DNA of 64,000 nt. It comes from Datura wrightii. Taxonomy: Eukaryota; Streptophyta; Magnoliopsida; Solanales; Solanaceae. Positions 34,081 through 44,853 of the stretch are shown here, in pieces. Under the pieces are notes generated by a model. It saw nothing but the letters and a program-made list of their open reading frames with translations, had not been told where the DNA came from and did no database searches. Position 1 is the stretch's first letter. Every line of letters starts with the position of its first letter. A program made the position numbers and the translations under genes. The stretch covers positions 136,908,501 to 136,972,500 of the forward strand of contig JASDFA010000016.1 of the NCBI GenBank assembly GCA_035772735.1. The letters run 5' to 3'.

Positions 34081-35461
34081 AACTGACTAGATAGTCGGGA
34101 ACTCGGATGCAACATCATTAACTCTAACTAGATGGTAACATAACCTTTACAGATCATCTTTCTGGCCTTAAGGTAGGAAATGAAATGACCTACAGGTCCC
34201 GCTGAACTACCCTTCCACTCTAGGAATGGCTCACCCAAAAATCAAAACTCTATTGTATGGGTTCTACAATTTACTGAGGCATAACATGCATGTAGCCAAT
34301 CCATGCCAAAGATGCATTCAAAATCTGTCATGGCTAGATCTACTAAATTTGCTGAGGTGACCTTCTAAAGGACTATGACAGGGCAATTTCTGTATACCCA
34401 TCGAGCTATAACTGAATCACCAACTGGAGTAGGGACTGAGAAGGGTTCTGATAGGATTTTAGACTGACTCTAAAACTACTAGCAACATAGGATGTCACAA
34501 AAGATAAACCATCCCCTAGATCTAACAATGCATAAACATCAAGGTGGAATACTTGTAACATACCAGTGACTACATCTGAAGAGACCTCCTGCTCCTGACG
34601 AGATGCGAAGGCATAAAACCTATTCTAACACTGACCAGCACCTGCACTAGTGGAGGCACCCTGCTAAGCTGAGCGGGCTGATGGACTTGTTGAACTAGTG
34701 GCTGGATCTCGACCTCTACCATGGCCTTATCTAGCTGCTGGACAATCCCTAAGCATATGTCCTGGCTTCCCACACCCGAAATAAGCACTTGTACCTATAA
34801 AGAACTGACCATTGTGCCTCCTACCACACCTGTCACATCTGGGAATGTTGGCTCTACGGATCTGCTCTTCTGACCTCGAGAGCCTAACGCTCTTCCCCTC
34901 TGATCGCGCCTAGATCTGGATGGCACACTTGCTGCTGATGGCATTAGGCTGATGATCTCTGGTGGGATTGCTGATGATGTCTGCTGGGAGAATCCAAAAC
35001 TCTCAGTACTGACCCTCTTGGCTTCTCTCTCCCACTCACTCACCTACACTGCCTCTATTTGCTGGGGTACAGAACCAACTGTGAGAAATCAATGTCCTGA
35101 TAAAGCATCGTGGTCCGGCAATCTCTGACCAAATAATCTACTATCCCATGCACGAACCAGCTCACTCGAGCTTTTTGATCCTCCACCATCTCAACTGCAT
35201 ATTTAGACAAATGGGTGAACTCAAAAGCATACTCTCGGACCATCATGTTGTTCTGCCTCAGGTTCACAATGACAGTTGCCTTGATTTCCCTCATCTCTCT
35301 GGAAAAGAATCGATCCAAGAACATGGTAAAAAACTCATCCCAACCAATGGGACCTGCTCCAACTGCCTTGCTATCCTTCCATTGTCTGAACCAGATACGG
35401 GCAACCCCTTTCTGCTGATAAAAGGCTAGTTCTGCACTCTCCTCCCCTTTCACCCCCATAA
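34081..35461 (-). pseudogene. Element Y gag C-terminal part and protease
   Basis: Minus strand. Gag resumes at 35461 after the solo LTR: VKGEESAELAFYQQKGVARIW, WDEFFTMFLDRFFSREMREIK and REYAFEFTHLSKYAVEMV (35055-35461). The two knuckles at 34750-34835 read CDRCGRRHNGQF and YFGCGKPGHMLRDC, each with one Cys lost. A Ser/Pro-rich linker lies between. Protease at 34480-34560 has VYALLDLGDGLSFVTSYVASSF, with D-L-G where relatives have D-P-G. The tail to 34081 is decayed. Confidence 0.83.
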
Positions 35462-38161
35462 TGTCACGACCCAAGTTTACACCTAGACGTAACACGAGAC
35501 GAGAAACATTGAAAGGCTCCAAGTCGACCAATGGAATAATCATAGCATAACACTTAATAATAAAAATGACTAATCAACATGAATAAGCGGAAGCTAATAG
35601 CAAGAATCTAATAGAAACCATAAGAACAATTTTTGACCACACTTATATACAATGTTGCATATGTCTAGACAAGTCTGAAAGCCTTCTACTAAACTGATAT
35701 GTTGCTGGGACAAGCCCCCAACTAACTCCGAAAGTTTGAAAACTGAAACATAAAGAAAAATTCAAAAATAAATCACGTCCTCGGGAGATGAGGACTCACC
35801 ACTAGCCGCTGAGAGAGGAAGAAGCATATCTAACCATGAGACTGAGTCTGAAGACCTGAATCTATATAAAGAAATGATATAGAACATAAAGGCGTGTGTC
35901 AGTACTTGGAATGTACTGAGTATGCGGGAAACATAAATAAGCTAAAACATGCATGTGTACAAGAAGGAAATAGACCAAACACTTTAATGATAATATAACT
36001 GAAAGGATATGCAACAACCTTATATGAGATATACATACGCATTTTAATGTAACAACTTTATAAGGGAATTTACTGAAATATGAACAACTTATACACAAGG
36101 ATATGAATTGAAACAATACAGAGGATAGAAGTTGTGACTGATATCATAAAGGGTCCCTGACTGTCTAAGGGAGAGTCGGAGACTGTCTGGGGGAGCTTCC
36201 TTGAATGTCAAAGGGAAGAGTTCTCAGCTAGAGAGGATCCCTGACTGTCGAAGGGAGAGTATGCTCTGATATAGAGAGTCACTGGCTGACCAAGGGAAAC
36301 ATTCTCAGCTAAAGAGAATCCCGACTGACTAAGGGAAGAATTGTCAACTAAAAAGAATCCCGACTGGCTTAGGGAAGCATTCTCAGCTAAAGAGAATCCC
36401 GACTGACAAAGGGAAACATTCTCAACTAAAGAAAATGCCAACCAACTAAGGGAAACATTCTCAGCTAAAGAGAATCCCGACTGACTAAGGGAAGCATTCT
36501 CAGCTAAAGAGAATCCTGACTAACTAAGGCTAATCTAAATTTCAACAGCTAATCAGAGACGAGAAACATTTACTGATTTCATTATACAACATTCGTTTCA
36601 ACAGGATTAGGGCTACCTTAAATTACACACAAGCCCAAAAGTCTGAAATATCATTCTCATGCTTTATCATCATAATTCACATTGTCATAGAGTCAAATCA
36701 ATATTTGCTCAAGCATCTTGCACTAACGAGCATGCCATAGATTCACGTTATGCATTATACTTCATGACATTCAAATTCTGAATTCATCTTATTAAACATG
36801 TAGCATAGGGTAATGCATGGTCCATAGTTTCAATTCGTACTTTATCATAGATACAATTCTTCATTTATGTAGATTTATGGACAACCCATACATAACTAAT
36901 ACCTCATCATTTACAACAAAACCATAGGAGAAGCATACATTTTCATTTCATAAGACCCATTTCATAATCTACTCCAATTCATGAGAAAGATGCAATAATT
37001 AGGCCATTATCATAGATTCACCTCATATCCAATCAATTCCATCGAAAACATAGTGATACTACATAATTCACCTTCAATTGTTCAAGCCCATAACTCTAAA
37101 CTCATCTCAACATAGTTTTCAATGGCATAATGAAGTTATTAGGGATAATCATACTATTCACATATTTTAAACATGGACACAAGTTACTAAAATAATCAAG
37201 TGAACACTAATAAAATCCCATTCAATGATCAAGCCAATTTGTGAAGAACATTCTATACTCATGTCTTTACATCATCTAACCCACCATTCAAGACAACCCA
37301 TTAATTTGTATCCCTAATTAATTCATAATCACAGTAGATTTTAGCATTCAAAGAAAATGTAGAAGAAATTACCCATCACACAAACCCTAGGTCATGCTTT
37401 TCTTAATTAGTTGAAATTGGGCTTTTGATAAAAATATTTTTGGGCACAAGGATGGATGATTATCCTTGTTGAAAGACCCACATACCTGGTAGAAAAAACC
37501 CTGCTCGAAATTTCCCTTGAGGTTTTAATGAACACCTTGGTGAAATCCTTGAATCTTGAGAGGAGAGGAGGAAGAACGACTTTGAGAGATATCTTGAGAG
37601 AATAAGAGTTTAGACTTGAAGAAACCCTTAAAATGTCCCAAATAATACTCAAAAACGATATAGTTTAGATGTTAGGAACATAGGATTTTACGAAAATGCC
37701 CCTGAAAAATGCAGGCAAAGTCACCCCGTTAGGCCCCCACGAGGCACCCCACTAGTCGTGGGGTTAGGTAATGACTCATGGGCACCGAGTCATGGATTAC
37801 ACTGTCCAACTCCTCAAAATTTCCCCAACACAACCCACAACTCACTTCACGAGTCGTGGTTGCCATGATGACTCGTGGCCTATGATCCGTCACCTCCACT
37901 GCCTAAGACTTTATCCAGGACCCTAGCCTCCACCAAACGACCAACCTAACGAGTCGTTTCTAGGAAAGATGACTTGCCAGGTCATCCGTTACCACCAAAC
38001 TTGACCAAACCTCAGAACTGCTTTCCCCACGGGTCTGACCACGACTCGTGGGGCCTCCTAGGGAGTCGTCCCCCGACTCGTTCTGCACCAAACCTACATT
38101 TTTTGTCTGATTCCCTTCCTCAAGCCTAGAATCTAATCTTAGAAACATTCAGGGTGTTACA
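35462..38161 (-). mobile_element. Solo LTR, family A-like, target duplication CATAA
   Basis: Minus strand: starts TGTAACACCCTGAATG (38161) and ends CTTGGGTCGTGACA (35462), 2700 bases. CATAA flanks both sides exactly (35457-35461 and 38162-38166), and the gag frame of Y joins across it. It contains a 39-bp minisatellite (36150-36530) and the U3 palindrome array (37725-38100). Confidence 0.95.
36150..36530 (-). repeat. 39-bp minisatellite, about nine copies, in solo LTR
   Basis: The unit reads GACTGACTAAGGGAAGCATT then CTCAGCTAAAGAGAATCCC; the copies at 36290-36530 are the most regular. The 13-residue periodic frame on the minus strand (SLAENVSLSQSGF) is a by-product of the 39-base period, not a gene. 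Confidence 0.92.
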
Positions 38162-38688
38162 CATAATCTGGATGATCTTCTGGATCTCATTAAAAAAACT
38201 CGTGTGGATCCTCATCCACCTTTGATCAGAAGAACTCAGGAGGATTCATCTTGAGAAAGTCCCTGACTCTTTTCGCTGCTGCATTCCCATTCTGGGGAAC
38301 ATGCACTACCGCCTATTGGTTGACCTGGGTGCTCAATGCCTATGCCAACATCTAGATGGCTAGGCAATCTACTCAGACACATGATCCTTGGAGGCTAGTG
38401 GGGCCTACTGGTGCCCATCTTTGTTGCCATCACTATGGCCTGTTCAATTTCTATTCCTGTTTCTTTTTACATTAACTCGGAAAAGAGGCATGATTCTATA
38501 AACGTGTGTAGCACGATTTAGAAGGATAGAGAGACATTTCGTTACACGACATAGATCATGAAAGAAGGAAAATTTCCTAAAAACGTTTCGTAGCAACTTC
38601 GTCATAAGTGTGGCGCGCTTCACACCCATAAAAAGGACTCTACTTAACAAAACTTCTAGACACCCAGGGGAAACTTCAAAACCTAATG
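38162..38688 (-). pseudogene. Element Y gag N-terminal part
   Basis: Minus strand between the primer site and the solo LTR. The block for a Pro-rich leader and D-F-L-K-M-N-P-P-E-F-F, then DEDPHEFF and EIQKIIQIM, reads at 38162-38270 and continues into GVKGEE across the solo LTR. Several stops. The upstream part is too decayed to fix a start codon. Confidence 0.75.
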
Positions 38689-38701
38689 CTCTGATACCAA
38701 G
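38689..38701 (-). promoter_or_regulatory. Primer-binding site of element Y
   Basis: The minus strand reads TTGGTATCAGAGC, the exact plant initiator-Met site, next to the LTR end. Confidence 0.92.
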
Positions 38702-38703
38702 TT

Positions 38704-38948
38704 TTTCATGACCCAAACATAGGCTCAAATCTAGACACTAAACCTAGAACCATAAATGGCTCCAAGTCAACCCATGAAATGAACATGAAAACTAAAGCTC
38801 AACATAATAAATACGGAAATTTAACATTTGAAATAACGGAAGTCTAAATAATTATAATATTTGAACAATGGAATACATAACACAGATCTGAAGATGAGTA
38901 TATAATATGTCTAATAAGCCTCTACAATCTGACAAATTGATGGGACAA
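38704..38948 (-). mobile_element. 5' LTR of element Y, inner part
   Basis: Minus strand; matches 29448-29690 of the 3' LTR. Interrupted at 38948 by Athila-2. The pentamer GACAA (38944-38948) is the target. Confidence 0.88.
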
Positions 38949-40454
38949 TGATCTTGGGCAAAATTATATGCCCAAGTGATACTCAAATGCTTCATTTCAT
39001 CTTTGTTATCTATCGCTATTTGTGCATTCTCATGTGATTTGTAGTTAAAATGTGAATTTATACTAACCAACATGATTAGTGTTGTTTTGCAGGTAAAATG
39101 GAATTTTGGGAAGCTAAGATACATGTTGGTAAAAATTGGGAATGGACTTGGAAGCAAAGAGTGGAAAAGGTCAAGGAAGAGCAGCAAAAATAAGGGCTCC
39201 GCGATGGAGCCGTGTCACGCTGCCATTGTGGAGGCATTCTGCCTCGGATGAATTAATTTTGGCTATTTCCAGTGAAGCCTCGCATTACCCCTGTGACACA
39301 GAGGCAATGCCATGCGATGCAAGCCATGGCACGTTAGTACAATTACCTGGGACATCAATTTCCAGTGTAGGTGCGTGATAGCACCGTGGCACGTTGGCCA
39401 GGCTCCGTGATGTAAGTCGTGGCACACCAAGGTGAAATTTATAAGGATCCAAATTCAGAAGAGGGTCTGCAATACCCTCGTGGCACGGAGGGAGTGCTCC
39501 GCGATACACTCCGTGCCACGTTTCTTGTTATTCCGGGAAAAATTCCCTCTAGTATAAATAGCACACTTAGGTTTATTTTTAAACATTCTGACTTGGTTGA
39601 GCAAGAATGTGGGTTACAGGCTGTTGAGGGGACGAATAATCTAGGGTTCTTCTCTATCTCTTTCTCTTTTATCTCAATTGTTTGTATAAATTCTACTTAT
39701 TTGATGATGTTAAATCCACAAATGAGTGGCTAAATTCACTTCTTGCTGAGGTTAAGAACAATTGTAGTGGAATGTAATTGTTAATCATTTCAGTTTTCAT
39801 CTTTTCTTCAATGGTTGTTCTATCAATTCTTGTTCTTACTGCATTAATGTTTGGCCAATGTTAATGTATATCTAAAAAATCCAATTTTGATTTTGAAAAG
39901 GAAAGAAATTGGAAAGAAATCATTGGTAGGATGTGATCTCTTCTTAGTTTGGAAAATTGAGAATTGATTTACATTCAGAATACAAATACATCTGAAAGTT
40001 TTATTAGTCAATTAAGGAATTGGTTTTGTATGGCTAGAACATGAAATTCTTTTATCACAGAAATGTAGATTGAAGGTTCATGATTCTTAAGTTGGATAGG
40101 AGACGAAAGTTCCAATCCATACGCAATAATTCTTGACTAGCAACAGAAGGAAAGATTAACTGAATTGTATCGATAAATTCATTCCCTGCATGTTCGTTTT
40201 AACCTCAGCTTGCTCATTACTATTGTTCAGACTCACTTTATAATTTTTCCTTAGATTCGTATTAATTAGTAAACTCAAACTCTCAAAATATTATTTATTT
40301 GGTTGTCTGCATTCTTAAAGATTTAGTTCATTAACACTTAAGTTAATTATTACCGTAGTTCAGTCCCTGTGGGATTGATACTTGGCTTACTTAAGCCACT
40401 TTACTACTTGTTCGACCACGTGCACTTGCGTGTAGTCACCGTAGAAGCCCAACA
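38949..40454 (+). mobile_element. 5' LTR of Athila-2
   Basis: TGATCTTGGGCAAAATTATATG to GTAGAAGCCCAACA, 1506 bases. The U3 contains GTGTCACG / CTCCGCGATGG / CTCCGTGCCACG palindromic words (39195-39525). A TATAAATA box is at 39553. Confidence 0.92.
39553..39560 (+). promoter_or_regulatory. Putative TATA box of Athila-2 LTR
   Basis: TATAAATA sits about 25 bases after the last palindromic word, as in Athila-1. Confidence 0.55.
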
Positions 40455-40653
40455 GAAAAGACCCCAACTAACTCACTAATAAACTGAAATAGAAAATATT
40501 TATGATAAACGGATGAGAAGGTCCTCGAAGGATGAGGACTCACTAATAAGGTGAAAGATACTAACTCTAAGGATTTGGCTAAAGACGGGACAAAACCTGA
40601 ATGTCCGAGCCTATATCATGAAGTGATTCAGCATAGAGTATGCGGTCACTGCA
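40455..40653 (-). repeat. Misplaced copy of host LTR flank inside Athila-2
   Basis: Almost identical (about four differences) to 48334-48530, the Y LTR sequence just beyond the 3' end of Athila-2, including the GAAAA pentamer. It sits between the 5' LTR and a 20-base LTR-end remnant (GTCACTGCAGAAGACGAACA) that precedes the primer site. See the finding on this duplication. Confidence 0.9.
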
Positions 40654-40670
40654 GAAGACGAACAAGTTTT

Positions 40671-40688
40671 TGGCGCCGTTGCCAGGGA
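40671..40688 (+). promoter_or_regulatory. Primer-binding site of Athila-2
   Basis: TGGCGCCGTTGCCAGGGA, nearly the canonical Athila site. Confidence 0.88.
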
Positions 40689-40804
40689 CTGGCAATTGGT
40701 AAAATTGTTTTGTTAGTGTTAGTTTAAAATTTCTATATAAGTGCTGACAACTTGATCTTAGCCTATCTTTTGCAGATATTGAATTCTGTTGAACACTGGC
40801 AAGA

Positions 40805-42225
40805 GACAAGGAGTTGGTGGATTCATACACAGAGCCAGAAAGACAGTTTCATCATCAAAGAAGGGAAGCTCTAGAGAAAAAGCTACAGTTGCTCAGATAG
40901 ACAATCCTGGAGCAACAGAATCCACCACTTGTGAGGGTAGTATTAGTGCCCGAGGAAATGGCAGCTAGGCCGATTCGCGAAGTGGCAATCCCACATGCTA
41001 ACAATATTACATCAAGTATTCGCAGACCAGAGCTAGGAGGGAGGTTTGAGTTTAAAAAGAACATGGTGCAATTGTTGTACACAAGTGGGAAATTCACAGG
41101 TCTCCCTCACGAAGATCTACAACATCTCCAAAACTTTTTGGAGATAAGTGACACTTACATCCCCGTTGGAGTATCATCTGACTACGTGAGGCTTACATTA
41201 TTCCCATTTTCATTATTGGGGGAAGCAAAGAGGTGGTTGAAAGCTGAACCACCTAACTCTATCACCACGTAGGATGATCTTGCAAGAAAATTTCTGATAC
41301 GGTTCTTTCCATCCGGGAAAAAGCAAGACTTAAAAGTCAGATTCTAAGTTTTAAACAAAGAGAGGGGGAGAATCTGTATCAAGCTTGGGAAAGGTTCAAA
41401 TCGTTGCTAAGGGATTGTCCTCACCATCACCAGTCCAATGATGTGCTGGTGCATACTTTCATAGAGGGTTTGGAACCCCACACAAAAATTTTGCTAGACT
41501 AAGCAGCTGGGGGACAAGCATTAGAAAAGACTTATGAGGAGTTATATACTTTGTTAAATCGTATTTCACAGGGAAATCCAGAGTGGAGTGCCGACTCTTC
41601 TAGAGGAGGAACAAGGAAAGCGGCAGGAGTCTTTGAAGTGGATGGTTTTACAGCGATCGCTGCACAAATAGCTGCATTGCAAAATCAACTCAACACCCAC
41701 TTCAACAATATGAGCTTGAATCAACCTCAAGCCCCAGTTAATGTAGTGTAGCAGATTTGGTGTGAAGTATGTGGTAGTAATGAACACTCAGCTGAGTGTT
41801 GTGGTGCAAATCCAGATTCAGAGAACTTTGTTGGGAATGTACAGAGAAATAATCACTAGCAGTATGGAAACAACTACAACTCAAATTGGAGGAATCATTT
41901 GAATTTCTCTTGGGGTAGTAATAGCCATCAAGGGCAAAGTTCGAATTAGGGTGCGCAGAGAAATCAAGGAGGGCAGCAGAATTATCAATCTCAATACAGA
42001 GGAAACAATGCACCTCCGCCACCACCCACCAACATTGAGGAAATGTTTAAAACAATGTTAGCTAACCAAGCTCAAATGCAAGATGATTATATGAAATTGG
42101 TAGCAGACATAAAAAACAACCAGTTAGCTACAAAGGCGTTGGAGTATCAGTTTGGACAACTAGCTGGAGCTCAAAACACCAGGCCAAGAGGAGGACTACC
42201 GAGTGACACTGACCCGAATCCCAAG
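40805..42225 (+). pseudogene. Athila-2 gag
   Basis: The N-terminus reads LARDKELVDSYTEPERQFHH. The gag core follows: LTLFPFSLLGEAKRWLKAEPPNS, a TAG where Athila-1 has Trp, DDLARKFLIRFFPSGK. A one-base frameshift near 41320 comes next, then REGENLYQAWERFKSLL, LEKTYEELYTLLNRISQGNPEW. The zinc knuckle CEVCGSNEHSAEC is at 41762-41800. The tail is Asn/Gln-rich with a PPPPP run and a predicted helical IEEMFKTMLANQAQMQDDYMK (42028-42090). Stops at 41500, 41749, 41857 and 41947; the region ends with TAG at 42226. All but the first look like single changes from Gln codons. Confidence 0.88.
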
Positions 42226-42228
42226 TAG

Positions 42229-43152
42229 GTTAATGCAGTGACCACAAGGAGTGGTTTACAACTCATGGAGGTGGAACCAAAAAGATCACCTCAGCAGTCA
42301 GGAGTAGTGGAGAAAGATAGGGAACATGATGATGTGAGGGGGAAGGAGAAGGTAGCTGAAGCAGAAAGACCACCACCCCCGTTCCCTCAAAGATTAAAGA
42401 AACACAAGGAGGAAGCTTGTTTCAATAAGTTCATGGAGGTGCTTAAACAGGTACACATTAATTTACCTTTGGTTGATGTTTTGTAGGGAGTGCCTAAATA
42501 TGCAAAGTTTATCAAGGACATCGTAGCTAACAAAAGCAGATTGACGGAGTATGCTACGGTGGCGCCTACTGAGGAGTGCACTTCCCGAATACAGAACAGG
42601 TTGCCAACAAAGCTCAAGGACCCTGGGAGCTTTACAATTCAGATAACAGTTGGGCAAAGTATCCATGCTCATGGATTATGCGATTTGGGAGCGAGCATTA
42701 ACTTGATGCCGACATCGGTGTTCAAGAAGTTGGGGCTGGGCTGTCCTAGACCAACTACAGTAATCTTGCAGTTAGCGAACCGGTCTTTGGCCAGACCAGA
42801 TGGCATTGTGGAGGACGTGCTAGTGCAAGTGGGCTCCCTTATCTTCCTGGTAGATTTCATTGTCTTAGATTTTGAGCTGGATGCGGAAGTCCCATTTATT
42901 TTGGGACGTCCTTTCTTGACAACCGGGAGAGCTTAGATTGATGTAGCTGTAGGGTAGCTAACCATGTGAGCACATGACAAAGTGTAGGTATTTGATGTAT
43001 ATAAGGCCATGAAGCTTCCGGCCATATATGAGGAGCTTTTAGCAATCAATGTGCTAGACCAAGCAAAAATTCTTCAGATTGTTGATTTTTGAGATTCATT
43101 GGAAAGAGTGTTGATAAGCTCCGATCATTTCGGAGATAGAGATACTTATTAG
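42229..43152 (+). pseudogene. Athila-2 protease and linker to RT
   Basis: It begins VNAVTTRSGLQL. PPPPFPQRLKKHKEEACF follows, then TAG at 42484 at the same place as in Athila-1. The open frame 42490-42936 holds the protease: GLCDLGASINLMPTSVF (D-L-G active site) and VPFILGRPFLTTGRA. The linker to RT stays in frame but has stops at 42934, 42955, 42967, 42985, 43090 and 43150. It would have processed gag-pol. Confidence 0.88.
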
Positions 43153-44280
43153 ATGGTGCAAATGTTGAATGAACCAAAGTGGAATCTCAGGAAGCATGAC
43201 TTTCAGCCTTTAATGAGGTCCCTGGAACCATTGCCGAAACCATCTATTGAGGAAGCACCAAAATTGGAGTTGAAAACATTGCCTCCCCATTTTAAATATA
43301 TCTTTTGGGGGGAAGATGACACTTTGCCAGTCATCATCTCCGCAGAATTGACGGAGCCACAGGTAAAGGAAGCATTGGTGGTTCTCAAAAGAAGGAAGAA
43401 AGTGATGGGCTGGCAAATGTCAGACATTCGGGGTATCAATCCAGCTTTTTGCGCACACAAAATTTTCATGGAGGAAGGAGCAAAGCCAACTGTACAGCCT
43501 CAGCAGAGGTTGAATCCGATGATGAACGATGTGGCTAGGAAAGAAGTAATTAAGTGGCTTGATGCAGGTGTGGTTTATCCTATTTCGGATAGCAGATGGG
43601 TCAACCCCGTTCAGTGTGTCCCAAAGATAGGAGGGATGACCGTGATCACCAATGAGAAAAATGAGTTGATCCCTACACACACCGTCACAGGTTGGCGGAT
43701 TTGCATGGAATATAGAAAGCTTAATGAAGCCACAAGGAAAGATCACTATCCTATCCCGTTTATTGATCAGATATTGGACAGATTGGCAGGACAAGAATAT
43801 TATTGTTTCCTTGATGGGTACTCTGGCTATAACCAAATAGCCATAGCACCGGAGAACCAGGAGAAGACTACTTTCACATGTCCTTATGGGACATATGCTT
43901 TTAGGCAGATGCCATTGGGTTTATGCAATGCACCCGCCACATTCCAGAGATGCATGATAGCGATCTTTTACGACATGGTGGAAGATTTCGTCGAGGTATT
44001 TATGGATGATTTTTCTATTTTCGGTAATTTGTTTGCTCCTTGTTTGCAAAATCTTGACAGGGTGCTAGCTCGCTGTGAAGAATCCAACCTTGTACTCAAC
44101 TGGGAGAAATGTCATTTTTTAGTCAAGGAGGGTATCGTCCTTGGCCATAAAGTGTCTTGCAAGGGGTTGGAGGTCGATCGTGCTAAGATCGAAGTTATTG
44201 AAAAGCTACCACCACCTGTATCAGTGAAGGGTGTTCACAGTTTTCTTGGGCATGCAGGGTTCTACAGACGGTTCATTTAG
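43153..44280 (+). CDS. Athila-2 reverse transcriptase, 375-residue open frame
   Basis: A complete RT domain. Residues 100-160 carry the fingers (AHKIFMEEGAKPTVQPQQRLNP, KWLDAGVVYPISDS). RICMEYRKLNEATRKDHYP is at 182-200. FLDGYSGYNQI (catalytic D221) and the YGTYAFRQMPLGLCNAPATF block follow, then VFMDDFSIFG with catalytic D285 and D286. The frame ends with HSFLGHAGFYRRFI, the RT-RNase H connection, at a TAG (44278). The ATG is not the native start, since the upstream linker is in the same frame behind a TAG. It is the best preserved RT in the window and classifies the element as Athila-type Ty3/gypsy. Confidence 0.92.
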   Translation: MVQMLNEPKWNLRKHDFQPLMRSLEPLPKPSIEEAPKLELKTLPPHFKYIFWGEDDTLPVIISAELTEPQVKEALVVLKRRKKVMGWQMSDIRGINPAFCAHKIFMEEGAKPTVQPQQRLNPMMNDVARKEVIKWLDAGVVYPISDSRWVNPVQCVPKIGGMTVITNEKNELIPTHTVTGWRICMEYRKLNEATRKDHYPIPFIDQILDRLAGQEYYCFLDGYSGYNQIAIAPENQEKTTFTCPYGTYAFRQMPLGLCNAPATFQRCMIAIFYDMVEDFVEVFMDDFSIFGNLFAPCLQNLDRVLARCEESNLVLNWEKCHFLVKEGIVLGHKVSCKGLEVDRAKIEVIEKLPPPVSVKGVHSFLGHAGFYRRFI

Positions 44281-44853
44281 AAATTCTCTCAAATTTCTAG
44301 ACCAATATGCAGGTTGCTAGAAAAAGAGGTGAACTTTGAGTTTGATGAAGATTGTGTCAAAGCATTCGAGGAGTTGAAGCAGAAATTGATAGAAGCACCT
44401 ATCCTTATTTCTCCGGATTGGGAACAACCGTTTGAACTGATGTGTGATGCAAGCGATGTGGCTGTGGGAGCTGTATTGGGGCAGCGGAGGGATAGAATTT
44501 TTTATTCTATTAATTATGCAAGCAAAACACTGGACGTTGCCCAAGTTAATCATACAGTCACAGAAAAGGAGATGCTAGCATTGGTATTTGTGTTTGACAA
44601 ATGCAGGTCCTATTTGGTGGGTTCTAGAGTAGTGGTGTATACCAATCATGCAGCGATTCAGTATCTGTTTTACAAGAAGGATGCAAAGCCTAGGCTGATC
44701 AGATGGATCTTGTTGTTGCAAGAGTTTGACCTAGAGAGTAAGGACTGAAAGGGGAGTGAGAATCAAGTGGCACATCACCTATCATGATTGGAAAGCCAGT
44801 CGCATGTGAAGGATGGTGACAACATCAAAGAGGAGTTCCCGGATGAGTAGCTC
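44281..44853 (+). pseudogene. Athila-2 RNase H
   Basis: Open from 44281 to TGA at 44746. Motifs: ELMCDASDVAVGAVLGQ (first Asp present), TVTEKEMLALVFVFDKCRSYL (Glu present), VVYTNHAAIQYLF, where the usual catalytic Asp of T-D-H-A is Asn, and NQVAHHLS, where A-D-H-L has become A-H-H-L. Two of four catalytic residues are therefore lost, and stops at 44746, 44785 and 44848 follow. It is in frame with RT and integrase. Confidence 0.88.

Noticed and set aside
36208..36441. 13-residue repeat peptide (SLAENVSLSQSGF type) on the minus strand
   Set aside because: It is a by-product of the 39-bp minisatellite inside a solo LTR bounded by a perfect target duplication.
36150..36530. Possible CRISPR-like array
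   Set aside because: Units are contiguous with no unique spacers, and the setting is a plant LTR.
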